DNA of 64,000 nt from Streptomyces kanamyceticus (GTDB lineage Bacteria > Actinomycetota > Actinomycetes > Streptomycetales > Streptomycetaceae): contig NZ_CP023699.1 in assembly GCF_008704495.1 (NCBI RefSeq), positions 5,580,001 through 5,644,000 on the forward strand, read 5' to 3'. The notes below the pieces were generated by a model that saw only the letters and a program-made list of their open reading frames with translations, did no database searches and had not been told where the DNA came from. Shown here piece after piece: positions 42,365 to 51,126 of the stretch (position 1 is the stretch's first letter; each line of letters opens with the position of its first letter). Position numbers and translations under genes: made by a program.

Positions 42365-45337
42365 ATGAGCGATCTCGACGGTGACCGCGGCAGCGAACTC
42401 GACGGCGATCTGAACGGCCCTCAGAAGCACCATCCAGGCCGGAATCCACTCGGCAGTCCACTCGGCGATCCGGACGGACTCGGCAAGGCGCTGCGCGACG
42501 CGGTGCGCGGCGACGTGGACCTCTCCGTCACCGCACGGGCCCTGCACACCATGGACGCCTCCAACTACCGCCGCGTGCCCACCGCGGTGCTCGCCCCGCG
42601 CGACGCCGACGACGTGGCGGCGGCCCTCGCCGTCTGCCGGGAGCGGTCCGTGCCGGTCGTGGCGCGCGGCGCGGGCACCTCGATCGCCGGGCAGGCGACG
42701 GGACTCGGCGTCGTCCTCGACTTCACCCGGCACATGAACGGGCTCCTCTCCCTCGACCCCGGGTCCCGTACGGCCGTCGTCCAGCCGGGACTCGTCCTCG
42801 ACGACCTGCGCGCCGCGGCCGCCCCGCACGGCCTGACCTTCGGCCCCGACCCCTCCACGCACAGCCGCTGCACCCTCGGCGGCATGATCGGCAACAACTC
42901 CTGCGGATCGCACTCGGTGGCCTGGGGGACCACGGCCGACAACGTCCACCGGCTGTCCGTCCTCAGCGGCCGGGGCGAGCGGCTCGACCTCGGCAGGGGC
43001 TGGGACGGCGCGCCCCAGGACCTGCGCCCGTTGGTCGACGGCGACTTGGCGCTCCTTCGCACCGGCTTCCCCGACCTGCCGCGCCGCATCTCCGGATACG
43101 CCGTCGACGCCCTGCTCCCCGAGCACGGCGTCGACCACGCGCGCGCGTTCTGCGGCTCGGAGGGCACCCTCGGCATCCTCACCGAAGCCGTCGTACGCCT
43201 CGTCGAAGCGCCCCGCGCGCGGGCCCTCGCCGTACTCGGGTACACCGACGAGAGCGCGGCGGCGGAGGCGGCCGCGGGCCTTCTGCCGCACGGCCCGCTG
43301 ACCGTCGAGGGCATGGCCGCCGACCTGGTGCGCGACACCGAGGGGCTGCCCAGGGGCGGCGCCTGGCTCTTCGTGGAGACCGGCGGCGCGAGTCCGGCCG
43401 AGGCACGCGCGCGTGCCGAGGAGATCGTGCGGGCGGCCGACGTGCTCGACGCCGTGGTCGTCGACGACCCGGCGGGGCAGCGGGCCCTGTGGCGCGTACG
43501 CGAGGACGCCAGCGGCACCGCGACCCGGATGCCGGACGAGGGGGGTACCTCCCTGTCCGAGCGGAGCCGAGGACTTGGGGGAGAGGCCTGGCCCGGCTGG
43601 GAGGACTGCGCGGTGCCGCCCGCCCGACTCGGGGCGTACTTGCGGGACTTCAGGACCCTGCTGACCGAGCACCACCTGCGCGGCACCCCCTACGGACACT
43701 TCGGGGACGGTTGCATCCACGTCCGCATCGACTTCGACCTGCTCGGCAAGGAGGGCATCGCGCGCTTCCGCCGCTTCTCCGAAGAGCTCGCCGACGTCGT
43801 CGTCGCGCACGGCGGCTCGCTCTCCGGCGAACACGGCGACGGACAGGCCCGCGCGGAACTCCTGCCGAAGATGTACGCCCCCGAACTCATCGCCCTCTTC
43901 GGGCGCGTGAAGGACGTCTGGGACCCGGCAGGCCTGCTCAACCCCGGCATGCTGGTGCGCCCCGACCCGCTGGACGCCAACCTGCGCTTCGCCCCGCTGC
44001 CGCGCGAGCCCGTCGACGTGGCCTTCGGCTACCCGCACGACGGCGGCGACTTCTCGGCGGCGGTCAGGCGGTGCGTGGGCGTCGCCAAGTGCCGCACGTC
44101 GACGGCGAACTCACCGACCGGCGTGATGTGCCCCTCCTTCCGCGCGACGGGCCAGGAGGAGCACTCCACGCGCGGGCGCGCGCGGCTGCTGCACGAGATG
44201 CTCGCGGGCGAGGTGGTGACCGACGGCTGGCGCTCGACGGAGGTCAAGGACGCGCTCGACCTCTGCCTGTCCTGCAAGGGCTGCCGCTCGGACTGCCCGG
44301 TGGGCGTCGACATGGCCACGTACAAGGCGGAGTTCCTGCACCACCACTACGAGGGCAGGCGCAGGCCAGCCGCCCACTACTCGATGGGGTGGCTGCCGCG
44401 CTGGCTGCGCGCCGTCGCGCTGACGCGCACGGCCCCGCTCGTCAACGCCCTCGCCCGGATCGGCCCGTTGGCCGCGGCGGGCAAGCGGCTCGGCGGGATC
44501 GCCCCGCAGCGCCAGGTGCCCGAGGTGGCGCCGCGCACGTTCCGGCAGTGGTGGCGGCGTACGGGGAAGCAGGCCGCGGGGCGTACGGGGAAGCGGACCG
44601 GGGGTACGGGGAAGCGGACCGCGGGGGCCCCGGACATCGTGCTCTGGCCCGACACGTTCACCGACCACCTCTCGCCGTCGGTGGGCCGGGCCGCGGTGCG
44701 GGTCCTCGCGGACGCGGGCCTCACCGTCGCGCTGCCGCCGCCGGGCGTCTGCTGCGGCCTGACGTACGTCTCCACGGGCCAGCTGGACGGCGCCCGCGCG
44801 GTGCTGCGCCGCACCCTGGACCGGCTGGCCCCCGTCCTCGACGCGGGCACGCCGGTCGTCGTCCTCGAACCGAGCTGCGCCGCCGCCCTCAGGACGGACC
44901 TGGTCGAACTCCTCGGCGACGACCCGCGCGCCCACCGCCTCGCCGCGTCCGTCCGCACCTTCGCCCAGGCCCTTGAGGAGCTGGCCCCGCAGTGGCGGCC
45001 GCCGCGCGTCGACCGCCCCGCGGTCGGCCAGACGCACTGCCACCAGCACGCGGTCCTGGGGGGCGCGGCCGAGCGCCGCCTGCGCGCGAAGGCGGGCCTG
45101 ACGGGCGAGCTGAGCGGCGGCTGCTGCGGGCTCGCGGGAAACTTCGGTTTCGAGCGGGGGCATTACGACGTGTCGGTGGCCTGCGCGGAGGAACAGCTCC
45201 TGCCCGCCGTGCGCGACGCCCCCGCCGACGCGGTGGTGCTCGCCGACGGCTTCTCCTGCCGGACCCAGCTCGGCCAGCTGGCCGGGGTGCGCGGCAGGCA
45301 CCTGGCGGAGATCCTCGCGGAGGGGCTGCCCAGATAG
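42365..45337 (+). CDS. Fused FAD- and Fe-S-containing oxidoreductase (D-lactate/glycolate dehydrogenase type)
   Basis: A 990-residue protein that joins a GlcD-like FAD subunit to a GlcF-like Fe-S subunit. Residues about 60-250 bind FAD (VVARGAGTSIAGQATGLGVV, then GMIGNNSCGSHSVAWGTTAD); the FAD_oxidase_C region includes YGHFGDGCIHVRIDFD and SGEHGDGQARAELLPK. The Fe-S part has the cluster motif CLSCKGCRSDCP near 634-645, and two CCG motifs (GVCCGLTY near 796, GCCGLAGNFG near 919) of the heterodisulfide-reductase type. It probably oxidises D-lactate or a related 2-hydroxyacid and passes electrons to quinone. Confidence 0.92.
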   Translation: MSDLDGDRGSELDGDLNGPQKHHPGRNPLGSPLGDPDGLGKALRDAVRGDVDLSVTARALHTMDASNYRRVPTAVLAPRDADDVAAALAVCRERSVPVVARGAGTSIAGQATGLGVVLDFTRHMNGLLSLDPGSRTAVVQPGLVLDDLRAAAAPHGLTFGPDPSTHSRCTLGGMIGNNSCGSHSVAWGTTADNVHRLSVLSGRGERLDLGRGWDGAPQDLRPLVDGDLALLRTGFPDLPRRISGYAVDALLPEHGVDHARAFCGSEGTLGILTEAVVRLVEAPRARALAVLGYTDESAAAEAAAGLLPHGPLTVEGMAADLVRDTEGLPRGGAWLFVETGGASPAEARARAEEIVRAADVLDAVVVDDPAGQRALWRVREDASGTATRMPDEGGTSLSERSRGLGGEAWPGWEDCAVPPARLGAYLRDFRTLLTEHHLRGTPYGHFGDGCIHVRIDFDLLGKEGIARFRRFSEELADVVVAHGGSLSGEHGDGQARAELLPKMYAPELIALFGRVKDVWDPAGLLNPGMLVRPDPLDANLRFAPLPREPVDVAFGYPHDGGDFSAAVRRCVGVAKCRTSTANSPTGVMCPSFRATGQEEHSTRGRARLLHEMLAGEVVTDGWRSTEVKDALDLCLSCKGCRSDCPVGVDMATYKAEFLHHHYEGRRRPAAHYSMGWLPRWLRAVALTRTAPLVNALARIGPLAAAGKRLGGIAPQRQVPEVAPRTFRQWWRRTGKQAAGRTGKRTGGTGKRTAGAPDIVLWPDTFTDHLSPSVGRAAVRVLADAGLTVALPPPGVCCGLTYVSTGQLDGARAVLRRTLDRLAPVLDAGTPVVVLEPSCAAALRTDLVELLGDDPRAHRLAASVRTFAQALEELAPQWRPPRVDRPAVGQTHCHQHAVLGGAAERRLRAKAGLTGELSGGCCGLAGNFGFERGHYDVSVACAEEQLLPAVRDAPADAVVLADGFSCRTQLGQLAGVRGRHLAEILAEGLPR

Positions 45338-45372
45338 GGACCAAAGTCCCTGGTGGAAGGGACCTTTGCGGG
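45337..45372 (+). promoter_or_regulatory. DosR/DevR-like box upstream of the SPFH gene
   Basis: GGGACCAAAGTCCC at 45337-45350 matches the DosR core GGGACTWWAGTCCC at all but one position, with perfect 5-base arms. A second GGGACC at 45359 begins a half-site 22 bases on, the two-turn spacing usual for DosR targets. The first G is the last base of the oxidoreductase stop codon, so the box serves the downstream SPFH/NlpC pair. Regulation by a hypoxia or dormancy two-component system is inferred. Confidence 0.65.
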
Positions 45373-45448
45373 TAGGGGGCGGTGTCCGGTTCCGGCAGGA
45401 TCAGGATGGTTCATGATCATCTGTCGAGGCGTCAGCTGACGTACGCCC

Positions 45449-46708
45449 GTGAGAAGTCTGGTTGTGCCCGTGCCGGAAGAGCCGAAGGACCCCGAGCAGC
45501 GGAAGGGCCCCGAAGGGCCCGCGGAACCGGCGGCCCCGGGGGACGGCACGGGCCCCCGCGACGGCACGGGCCCCCGCGCCCTGGTCGTACGCAACCGCCA
45601 CGACTCCATACCGATGGACCTGCTCTTCCGCGGCGACACGGCGGAACTGCCGAAGCCGACGAAGACGGCGCACGCACCGAAGTCCCCCCAGCCTCTGAAG
45701 TCCCTCCAGCCTCCAAAGTCCCCTCAGCCCCAGAAGTCCCCCGAGCCGACGGAGGAGTCCGGCGCGGCCAAGCGCCTCTCCCCGCCGCGCCCCGACCGTG
45801 ACCTGGCCGAGCGGCGCGGTCCCGCGTGCTCCGGCTGGTGGGCGCTGCTCGTGGCGCTCCTGGCCCTCGGCGGAGCGGCCTGGCTGATCTGGGCGGGCGG
45901 TCTGGTCCCCGTACGGATCACGGACTTCCTCGCCCTCCCCGAACGGCCCCGGAACGGGCTGGTCGCCTGGCAGTGGGCGGCGGTCGGCGGCTGTGGAGCG
46001 GTCGCGCTGTTCGCGCTCGGCGGGCTCACGCGGGGGCGGGTCGGCAGCGCGTGGACCCTGTCGCTGTTCGGCCGCTACCGGGGGAGCGTACGGCGGACCG
46101 GACTCGTGTGGATCAGCCCGCTGATGCTGCGGCGCCGCGTGGACGTACGGCTGCGGCACTGGCGCAGCGAACCGATGGCGGCCGTCGACGCGGAGGGCAT
46201 CGAACTGCGGGTCGTCGTCCTCGTGGTGTGGCAGGTCAAGGACGCGGCGCGGGCGCTGCTCACGGTGGACGACCACCTCGCGTACCTGCGGGAGCAGGTG
46301 GAGGCGGTGACGGCGCGGGTGGTGTCGCGGCTGCCCGCCGACTCGTTCCGGGAGCCCGCCGACGACGTGCCGACGCTGCGGGACGCCGAGGCGGTCGGCG
46401 ACGCGCTCGGCGCCACGCTCGCCGCGGAGTGCAGGGCGGTCGGCGTCGAGGTGTTCTCGGCGCGGCCCACCCGCGTGGAGTACGCACCGGAGATGGCGGC
46501 GGCGATGCAGCGCAGGCAGCTCGCCGCGATCGACGCCAAACACCGGGACACCGTGCTGACCTCGGTGCTCGACGCGGTGGACGACACCGTGCGGCGCCTG
46601 ACCGAGCGGGGGCTCGTCACACTCGACGACTACGAACGGAAGGCGCTGGTCAAGGACTTGACGGTGGCCTTCTACACGGCGCGGGGGAGCGCCGTGGACA
46701 CCCACTGA
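45449..46708 (+). CDS. SPFH/Band 7 domain membrane protein with proline repeat
   Basis: A 419-residue membrane-associated protein. An unusual N-terminal 120 residues are rich in K, P and S, with degenerate repeats KSPQP, KSLQP, KSPQP and KSPEP at about 80-100. Two membrane segments follow (about 130-150 and 173-190), then an SPFH region: VRRTGLVWISPLMLRRRVDV, EGIELRVVVLVVWQVKDAAR and YLREQVEAVTARVVSRLPAD. SPFH proteins form oligomeric membrane microdomains. The GTG start has no clear ribosome site. It precedes the NlpC gene by 47 bases. Confidence 0.87.
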   Translation: MRSLVVPVPEEPKDPEQRKGPEGPAEPAAPGDGTGPRDGTGPRALVVRNRHDSIPMDLLFRGDTAELPKPTKTAHAPKSPQPLKSLQPPKSPQPQKSPEPTEESGAAKRLSPPRPDRDLAERRGPACSGWWALLVALLALGGAAWLIWAGGLVPVRITDFLALPERPRNGLVAWQWAAVGGCGAVALFALGGLTRGRVGSAWTLSLFGRYRGSVRRTGLVWISPLMLRRRVDVRLRHWRSEPMAAVDAEGIELRVVVLVVWQVKDAARALLTVDDHLAYLREQVEAVTARVVSRLPADSFREPADDVPTLRDAEAVGDALGATLAAECRAVGVEVFSARPTRVEYAPEMAAAMQRRQLAAIDAKHRDTVLTSVLDAVDDTVRRLTERGLVTLDDYERKALVKDLTVAFYTARGSAVDTH

Positions 46709-46755
46709 GCGGCGGTGAGGAGGGGGCGCCGCCGAACCGACCGAGAGAGGCCGAA

Positions 46756-47682
46756 GTGCAGACACCCCGATTCACCGAGGAGATACCCGCCGACTGCGGG
46801 TGCGGACACTGCGCCGCGACGCCGTCCGCCGACCGCGCGGGCCAGCGCTGCGGGGTGCGCGGCGCGCTGGTCGCCGCCGTGGGAGCGGCGGTGCTCGTGG
46901 GCACCGCGGCGGGCCCGGCGGCCGCCGAACCCGCGCCGAGCCACGCGGGCTGGGACGGCTCCAAGTACTGGTACAAGGACGCGACCGGCTGGTGGCGCTG
47001 GACCTCGCACTACGACAAGTACGTGGCGCGCACGGGCAAGGCGGGCACGCACGCGGCCACTGGGACCGGGAAGGCGCGGCCCGCCGCCCGCGGGACCTCG
47101 TCCGGCGAGCCCACGTTCCGCGGGCGCGGGGGCTGGGACGCCACCGACCGCGTGTACTGGTACCAGAAGGCGGGGCACTGGTACTGGACCAGTCACCGGG
47201 ACAAGTACGAGAGTCGCACGGGCCGTTCCGGAAGCCACGCGGCGAAGCCCGCACCGCGTCCGACGGGTTCGAGCAGTTCGGGCGGCTCGCGCGGCCACAC
47301 CTCCGGAACGCCGAGCAGGCACGGCACGGAGGCGGCCATCTCGTACGCCATGTCGCACCTCGGCGACCCCTACGTCTGGGGCGGCAACGGGCCGCACGGC
47401 TGGGACTGTTCGGGTCTGGTGATGGCCGCCTACCGGCAGGCGGGCGTCAGCCTGCCGCGCGTCGCCGACGCGCAGTACCGCGCGACCCGGTCCCTCTCGC
47501 GGGGCGAGCTGCGCCGCGGTGACCTGGTGTTCTGGAGCGGCAACGGCAGTTCGTCGGGCATCCACCACGTGGCGATCTACCTGGGCGGCGGCCAGTACCT
47601 GGAGGCGCCCCGGCCCGGCAAGAGCGTCCGGATCTCGTCCTTCAGCTGGTACAACCCGAACATGTACGGCCGGGTGCGCTAG
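46756..47682 (+). CDS. NlpC/P60 cell-wall hydrolase with aromatic repeats
   Basis: A 308-residue exported peptidoglycan endopeptidase of the C40 family. The catalytic Cys is about residue 218 in WDCSGLVMAAYRQAG, and His lies in GIHHVAIYLGGG. A 34-residue N-terminal leader with a CGCGHC motif precedes the hydrophobic signal (about 35-58, cleavage near AAA-EPA). Between are two tandem tryptophan/tyrosine-rich repeats, GWDGSKYWYKDATGWWRWTS at 65-84 and GWDATDRVYWYQ at 126-137 with HWYWTSH, each ending DKY-x-x-RTG; these may bind the wall. GTG at 46756 follows GAGAGG. The gene is probably co-transcribed with the SPFH gene. Confidence 0.9.
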   Translation: MQTPRFTEEIPADCGCGHCAATPSADRAGQRCGVRGALVAAVGAAVLVGTAAGPAAAEPAPSHAGWDGSKYWYKDATGWWRWTSHYDKYVARTGKAGTHAATGTGKARPAARGTSSGEPTFRGRGGWDATDRVYWYQKAGHWYWTSHRDKYESRTGRSGSHAAKPAPRPTGSSSSGGSRGHTSGTPSRHGTEAAISYAMSHLGDPYVWGGNGPHGWDCSGLVMAAYRQAGVSLPRVADAQYRATRSLSRGELRRGDLVFWSGNGSSSGIHHVAIYLGGGQYLEAPRPGKSVRISSFSWYNPNMYGRVR

Positions 47683-47697
47683 GGCCTGTCCGGCGGG

Positions 47698-48588
47698 TCA
47701 GGCGGAGTCCCGGCCCGTGACCTCGTGCGCGAGGGCGCACAGGTCGCGCAGGGCGGGATGGCTCGGCGGCCCGTCGCGGCGGGCCAGGAACACCGGGACC
47801 GGCGGGGCGTCGGGCAGCGGGACGTAGACGACGCCGGGGTGCGGGTGCAGGGCCGCGGTCGCGGTGGTCGTGACGCCGACCGCGCGGGACGCCGCGATCG
47901 CGGCCAGCCAGTCGTCGGTGTTGGCGACGGTGATCGTGCCGGTGGGCCGGGCGTCGACGGGCCACAGGTCGAGCGTGGTCGTACCGGACACGGTGTTGAG
48001 CGCGATCACGGCCCCGGCCAGCTCGTCGAGTGCCGCACTCCCCTGACCGGCCGGCGGACTGTCGGCGGGCACGGCGGCCACCCGCGCCTCCGTGTACAGG
48101 AGCTCCGTCACCAGGCCCGGGGTGCCGACGGGGCCGCGGAGCAGCGCGGCGTCGACCGCGCCCCGGGCGAGCCCCGCGGTGCGGTCGTCGATGCGGAGCA
48201 GTTCGAGCGGTACGTCGGGGTGGGCCTCGCGCCAGCGGCGCAGCAGGGGCGTGGTGTACGCGCCCGCGGCCGACCAGGCGTGCCCGAGGCGCAGCGCCCT
48301 GCGCACCGAACGCCCCACGTCCAGGGCGTCCTCGAAGGCGGCGACGGCGACGGCGGCCTTGTCGCGGAAGGCGCGGCCCTCGGGGGTGAGCGTGAGGTAG
48401 TGGGTGGACCGGTCCACTAGCCGCGCTCGCAGGGCGTCCTCCAGGGCGGCGAGGGTGCGGGACGCGGCGGGCTGGGTGATGCGGAGGCGGGCGGCGGCGC
48501 GGGTGATGTTGCCCTCGTCGGCGATGGCGAGGAAGCACCGCAGATGACGCAGCTCGATGGCCCCGGGCCCGGACGTTCCCTTTGTCAT
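47698..48588 (-). CDS. LysR-family transcriptional regulator
   Basis: A 296-residue regulator with the LysR N-terminal HTH: ELRHLRCFLAIADEGNITRA then AARLRITQPAASRTLAALED. The two-lobed effector-binding domain follows (TPEGRAFRDKAAVAVAAFED; LRLGHAWSAAGAYTTPLLRR). ATG at 48588 was chosen because MTKGTSGPGAIELRHLR brings the HTH into the normal place. It diverges from an EamA exporter across a gap containing two identical-spacing palindromes and probably activates or represses that exporter. Confidence 0.93.
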   Translation of the reverse strand: MTKGTSGPGAIELRHLRCFLAIADEGNITRAAARLRITQPAASRTLAALEDALRARLVDRSTHYLTLTPEGRAFRDKAAVAVAAFEDALDVGRSVRRALRLGHAWSAAGAYTTPLLRRWREAHPDVPLELLRIDDRTAGLARGAVDAALLRGPVGTPGLVTELLYTEARVAAVPADSPPAGQGSAALDELAGAVIALNTVSGTTTLDLWPVDARPTGTITVANTDDWLAAIAASRAVGVTTTATAALHPHPGVVYVPLPDAPPVPVFLARRDGPPSHPALRDLCALAHEVTGRDSA

Positions 48589-48706
48589 GCCTGCGGAGCA
48601 TAACGGGAGCGCAATCGGCATTTCACGCGCCGCGCTCCGCGCCGTACCTTCGCCATGTGGACAGGTCTTGCGTACAGCAGCAAAAGGGCTCCACAATCCT
48701 GTCGTA

Positions 48707-48744
48707 GTCCAATAGCGTGGACGTCAAGGTCCAGAACAATGGAC
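48707..48744. promoter_or_regulatory. Twin palindromic operator GTCCA-N6-TGGAC
   Basis: GTCCA-ATAGCG-TGGAC at 48707-48722 and GTCCA-GAACAA-TGGAC at 48729-48744 have perfect 5-base arms and identical 6-base spacing, 22 bases apart (two helical turns). They lie in the divergent LysR/EamA gap, about 60-100 bases upstream of the exporter start. Two copies make chance unlikely. LysR proteins prefer T-N11-A sites; this is T-N12-A, so assignment to the LysR protein is inference. Confidence 0.75.
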
Positions 48745-48805
48745 TGGTGGTAGCGCTGGAGGAATCCGGCGAACGGAAGACTCAGCGCAAGACTCAGGAG
48801 CGAAG

Positions 48806-49759
48806 GTGTCGAGTACCGATCAGGAGACGGCGACCGGCGGGCGTGCCGCGCTAGGGCCCGTCGGGCTCGTACTCGCCGGGGGCATCTCCGTGCAGTTCGG
48901 CGGGGCGATCGCCGTCAGCGTCATGCCGAAGGCGGGGGCGCTCGGCATCGTGACCCTGCGCCTCGCGTTCGCCGCGCTCGTGCTGCTCATCGTCTGCCGA
49001 CCCCGGCTGCGCGGGCACTCGCGCGCGGACTGGGGCACGGTCGTCGCCTTCGGCGTCGCCATGGCGGGCATGAACGGCCTCTTCTACCAGTCCGTGGCCC
49101 GCATCCCCATGGGCCCCGCGGTCACGCTCGAGGTCCTCGGCCCCCTCGCCCTCTCCGTCCTCGCCTCCCGCCGGGCGGTCAACTTCATCTGGGCGGGCCT
49201 TGCCCTCTGCGGCGTCTTCCTGCTCGGCGGCGGTGGCGGGTTCAGCGGCCTCGACCCGGTCGGTGTGGCGTACGCGCTCGGCGCGGGGGCGATGTGGGCG
49301 ACGTACATCGTCTTCAGCGCGCGTACGGGACGGCGCTTTCCGCAGGCCGACGGGCTCGCGCTCGCCATGGTCGTGGCGGCGGTCCTCTTCCTGCCGCTCG
49401 GCCTCGTGGAATCCGGCTCGAAGCTGGTCCGCCCCGAGGTGCTGGCGCTCGGCGCGGCGGTCGCCGTGATGTCGTCCGTGCTGCCCTACACCCTCGAACT
49501 CCTCGCGCTGCGGCGGCTGCCCGCGTCCACGTTCGCCATCATGATGAGCCTCGAACCGGCGATCGCGGCGGTCGCGGGCTTCCTCATCCTCGGCCAGGCG
49601 CTGGCTCTCAGCGAGGCGTTGGCGATCTCTTTGGTGATCGCGGCGAGCATGGGGGCGGTGCGGTCGCAGGTGGGGCGCCGGAGGGTTGCGCCTGCTGCTG
49701 CGGCGACGGTGCTACCGGAAGCGACGTCGGCCCTCCCTGAGCGGGAGCGCTCCCTGTAG
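48806..49759 (+). CDS. EamA-family (drug/metabolite transporter) exporter
   Basis: A 317-residue membrane transporter with ten helices, formed from two EamA repeats. Examples are GLVLAGGISVQFGGAIAVSV and the central GMNGLFYQSVARIPMGPAVTLE in repeat one, and VAYALGAGAMWATYIVFSAR with STFAIMMSLEPAIAAVAGFL-ILGQALAL in repeat two. GTG at 48806 follows CAGGAG. It resembles RhtA-type amino-acid exporters. The basic/Ser-rich C-terminus runs into repeat-like DNA. The divergent LysR gene is its likely controller. Confidence 0.92.
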   Translation: MSSTDQETATGGRAALGPVGLVLAGGISVQFGGAIAVSVMPKAGALGIVTLRLAFAALVLLIVCRPRLRGHSRADWGTVVAFGVAMAGMNGLFYQSVARIPMGPAVTLEVLGPLALSVLASRRAVNFIWAGLALCGVFLLGGGGGFSGLDPVGVAYALGAGAMWATYIVFSARTGRRFPQADGLALAMVVAAVLFLPLGLVESGSKLVRPEVLALGAAVAVMSSVLPYTLELLALRRLPASTFAIMMSLEPAIAAVAGFLILGQALALSEALAISLVIAASMGAVRSQVGRRRVAPAAAATVLPEATSALPERERSL

Positions 49760-50252
49760 GAACCTTTCCCACCCGCCCACCCGTATCTCCGCGACGGGCT
49801 CTTCCTGTAGGAGCCGCCCCGTGCGTCGTGGGGCGGGGCCGCGGCGGTATGTCCGTCCTCGCCGTCCCAGAGCATTGCCACACCACGGGCACCTCGGAAC
49901 GAGGCCCCCAGTGCTCCGGGCGGACATACCGCCACGTCCCCTCAGGCCGGACGGCGGCTGCGGGTCGCGCTGCTGTGGGCAATCGTTCCGCACGGCGGAA
50001 CGGGTGGGCACAGCCCCCGGCGCCGAGGGACGGTTACGGGGGCACAAGCCACAGTGCAGGTGGGCGCAGCCCCACCGGCCCGCAGCCGCCCGCGCTCCTG
50101 AGGGGACGTGGGGGTATGTGCGAACGGAGCACAGTGGAGACCGAGGCAAGGAAGCAAGGCCAGTAGCCCCCGCCCCGGGATGGCGAGTACGCACATACTC
50201 CCGCGGCCCCGCCCCCAAGACGAACCCAAGGCGAACCCGCACCAAAACTCAT
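49760..50252. repeat. About 380-bp imperfect inverted repeat with internal hairpins, gene-free
   Basis: This 566-base gap before the TIGR03084 gene holds no gene. Two related units face each other. Left unit: GGCGGTATGTCCG near 49842 and its mate CGGACATACCGCC near 49919. Right unit: GGGGGTATGTGCG near 50109 and mate CGCACATACTCCCGC near 50191. The segment after the left unit (about 49922-49962) matches the inverse of that before the right unit (about 50080-50120), 41 bases with clear identity at both ends (CCACGTCCCCTCAGG; GCGGCTGCGGG). Inside, CGTTCCGC-ACG-GCGGAACG at 49983-50001 and GGTGGG-CGCAGC-CCCACC are hairpins. Confidence 0.7.
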
Positions 50253-50269
50253 GCAAGCACGCTTGCTTG
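50253..50269 (+). promoter_or_regulatory. Overlapping palindromes, candidate TetR operator of the AtuA-type operon
   Basis: GCAAGC-AC-GCTTGC (50253-50266) and CAAGCA-CGCT-TGCTTG (50254-50269) are overlapping perfect inverted repeats 57 bases before the first gene. Such a site is expected for a TetR dimer; the TetR gene at the end of the same operon is the natural candidate, inferred from position. Confidence 0.6.
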
Positions 50270-50325
50270 TTTCTGAAGCCGCTGGCATGCTCCAGGCACA
50301 CCGCCGTCCCCGAGGGGAGCGCCCC

Positions 50326-51126
50326 GTGTCCGACGTCCTGCCCGTGCTCGCAGACCTGCGCCGTGAGAGTGAGGAACTCGACCGGCTCGTAGCGCAGTTG
50401 CCGTACGAGCGATGGGCGACCGGCACCCCCGCCACCGGCTGGACCGTCGCGCACCAGATCGCTCATCTCGCCTGGACCGACCGCGCCGCCCTCCTCGCCG
50501 CCACCGACCCCATCGCCTTCGCCGACGAAGTCGCGAAAGCCGCCGCCGCCCCCGACACCTTCGTGGACGACGGCGCCCAAGAAGGCGCCACTCTCCCGCC
50601 CGCCGACCTCCTCACCCGCTGGCGCACCGCCCGCGACAAGCTGTGGCACGTCCTCAGCGAGGCCCCCGCGGGCACCCGCCTGCCCTGGTACGGCCCGCCC
50701 ATGGCCGCCCCCTCCATGGCGACCGCCCGCCTCATGGAGACCTGGGCCCACGGCCAGGACGTCGCCGACGCCCTGGGAGTGACGCGCGAGCCCACCGACC
50801 GTCTCCGTCACGTGGCCCGCATCGGCGTACGGACCCGCGACTTCGCCTACGCCGTACGGGGGTTGACCCCGCCCCAGGAGGAGTTCCGAGTGGAGCTGAC
50901 GTCGCCCGTGACCGGGGAGACGTGGGAGTACGGTCCCGACGACGCACCCCAACGCGTCACCGGACCCGCCCTGGACTTCTGTCTGCTCGTCACGCGCCGA
51001 GCGCACCGCGCGGACCTGGACGTACGGGCCCAAGGCCCGGACGCCGACCGCTGGTTGGACATCGCGCAGGCCTTCGCGGGACCGCCCGGCACCGACCGCA
51101 CCCCACGCGAGGGGACCTCCCGATGA
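50326..51126 (+). CDS. TIGR03084-type (DinB/maleylpyruvate-isomerase fold) protein, first of acyl-CoA operon
   Basis: A 266-residue protein with an N-terminal DinB-like helical bundle. The likely metal ligands are the histidines in [19 protein letters not shown] and [16 protein letters not shown]. The rest ends in a small domain ([20 protein letters not shown]). GTG at 50326 was chosen because [19 protein letters not shown] opens the family and GAGGGGAG lies upstream. It overlaps the AtuA-like gene (ATGA). Family members travel with AtuA and acyl-CoA genes; the reaction is unproven. Confidence 0.88.
   Translation: MSDVLPVLADLRRESEELDRLVAQLPYERWATGTPATGWTVAHQIAHLAWTDRAALLAATDPIAFADEVAKAAAAPDTFVDDGAQEGATLPPADLLTRWRTARDKLWHVLSEAPAGTRLPWYGPPMAAPSMATARLMETWAHGQDVADALGVTREPTDRLRHVARIGVRTRDFAYAVRGLTPPQEEFRVELTSPVTGETWEYGPDDAPQRVTGPALDFCLLVTRRAHRADLDVRAQGPDADRWLDIAQAFAGPPGTDRTPREGTSR

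Noticed and set aside
49686..50276. 196-codon + frame after the EamA gene
   Set aside because: It runs through the inverted repeat, its sequence is Arg/Pro/Gly-rich, and its codon pattern has no third-position bias.
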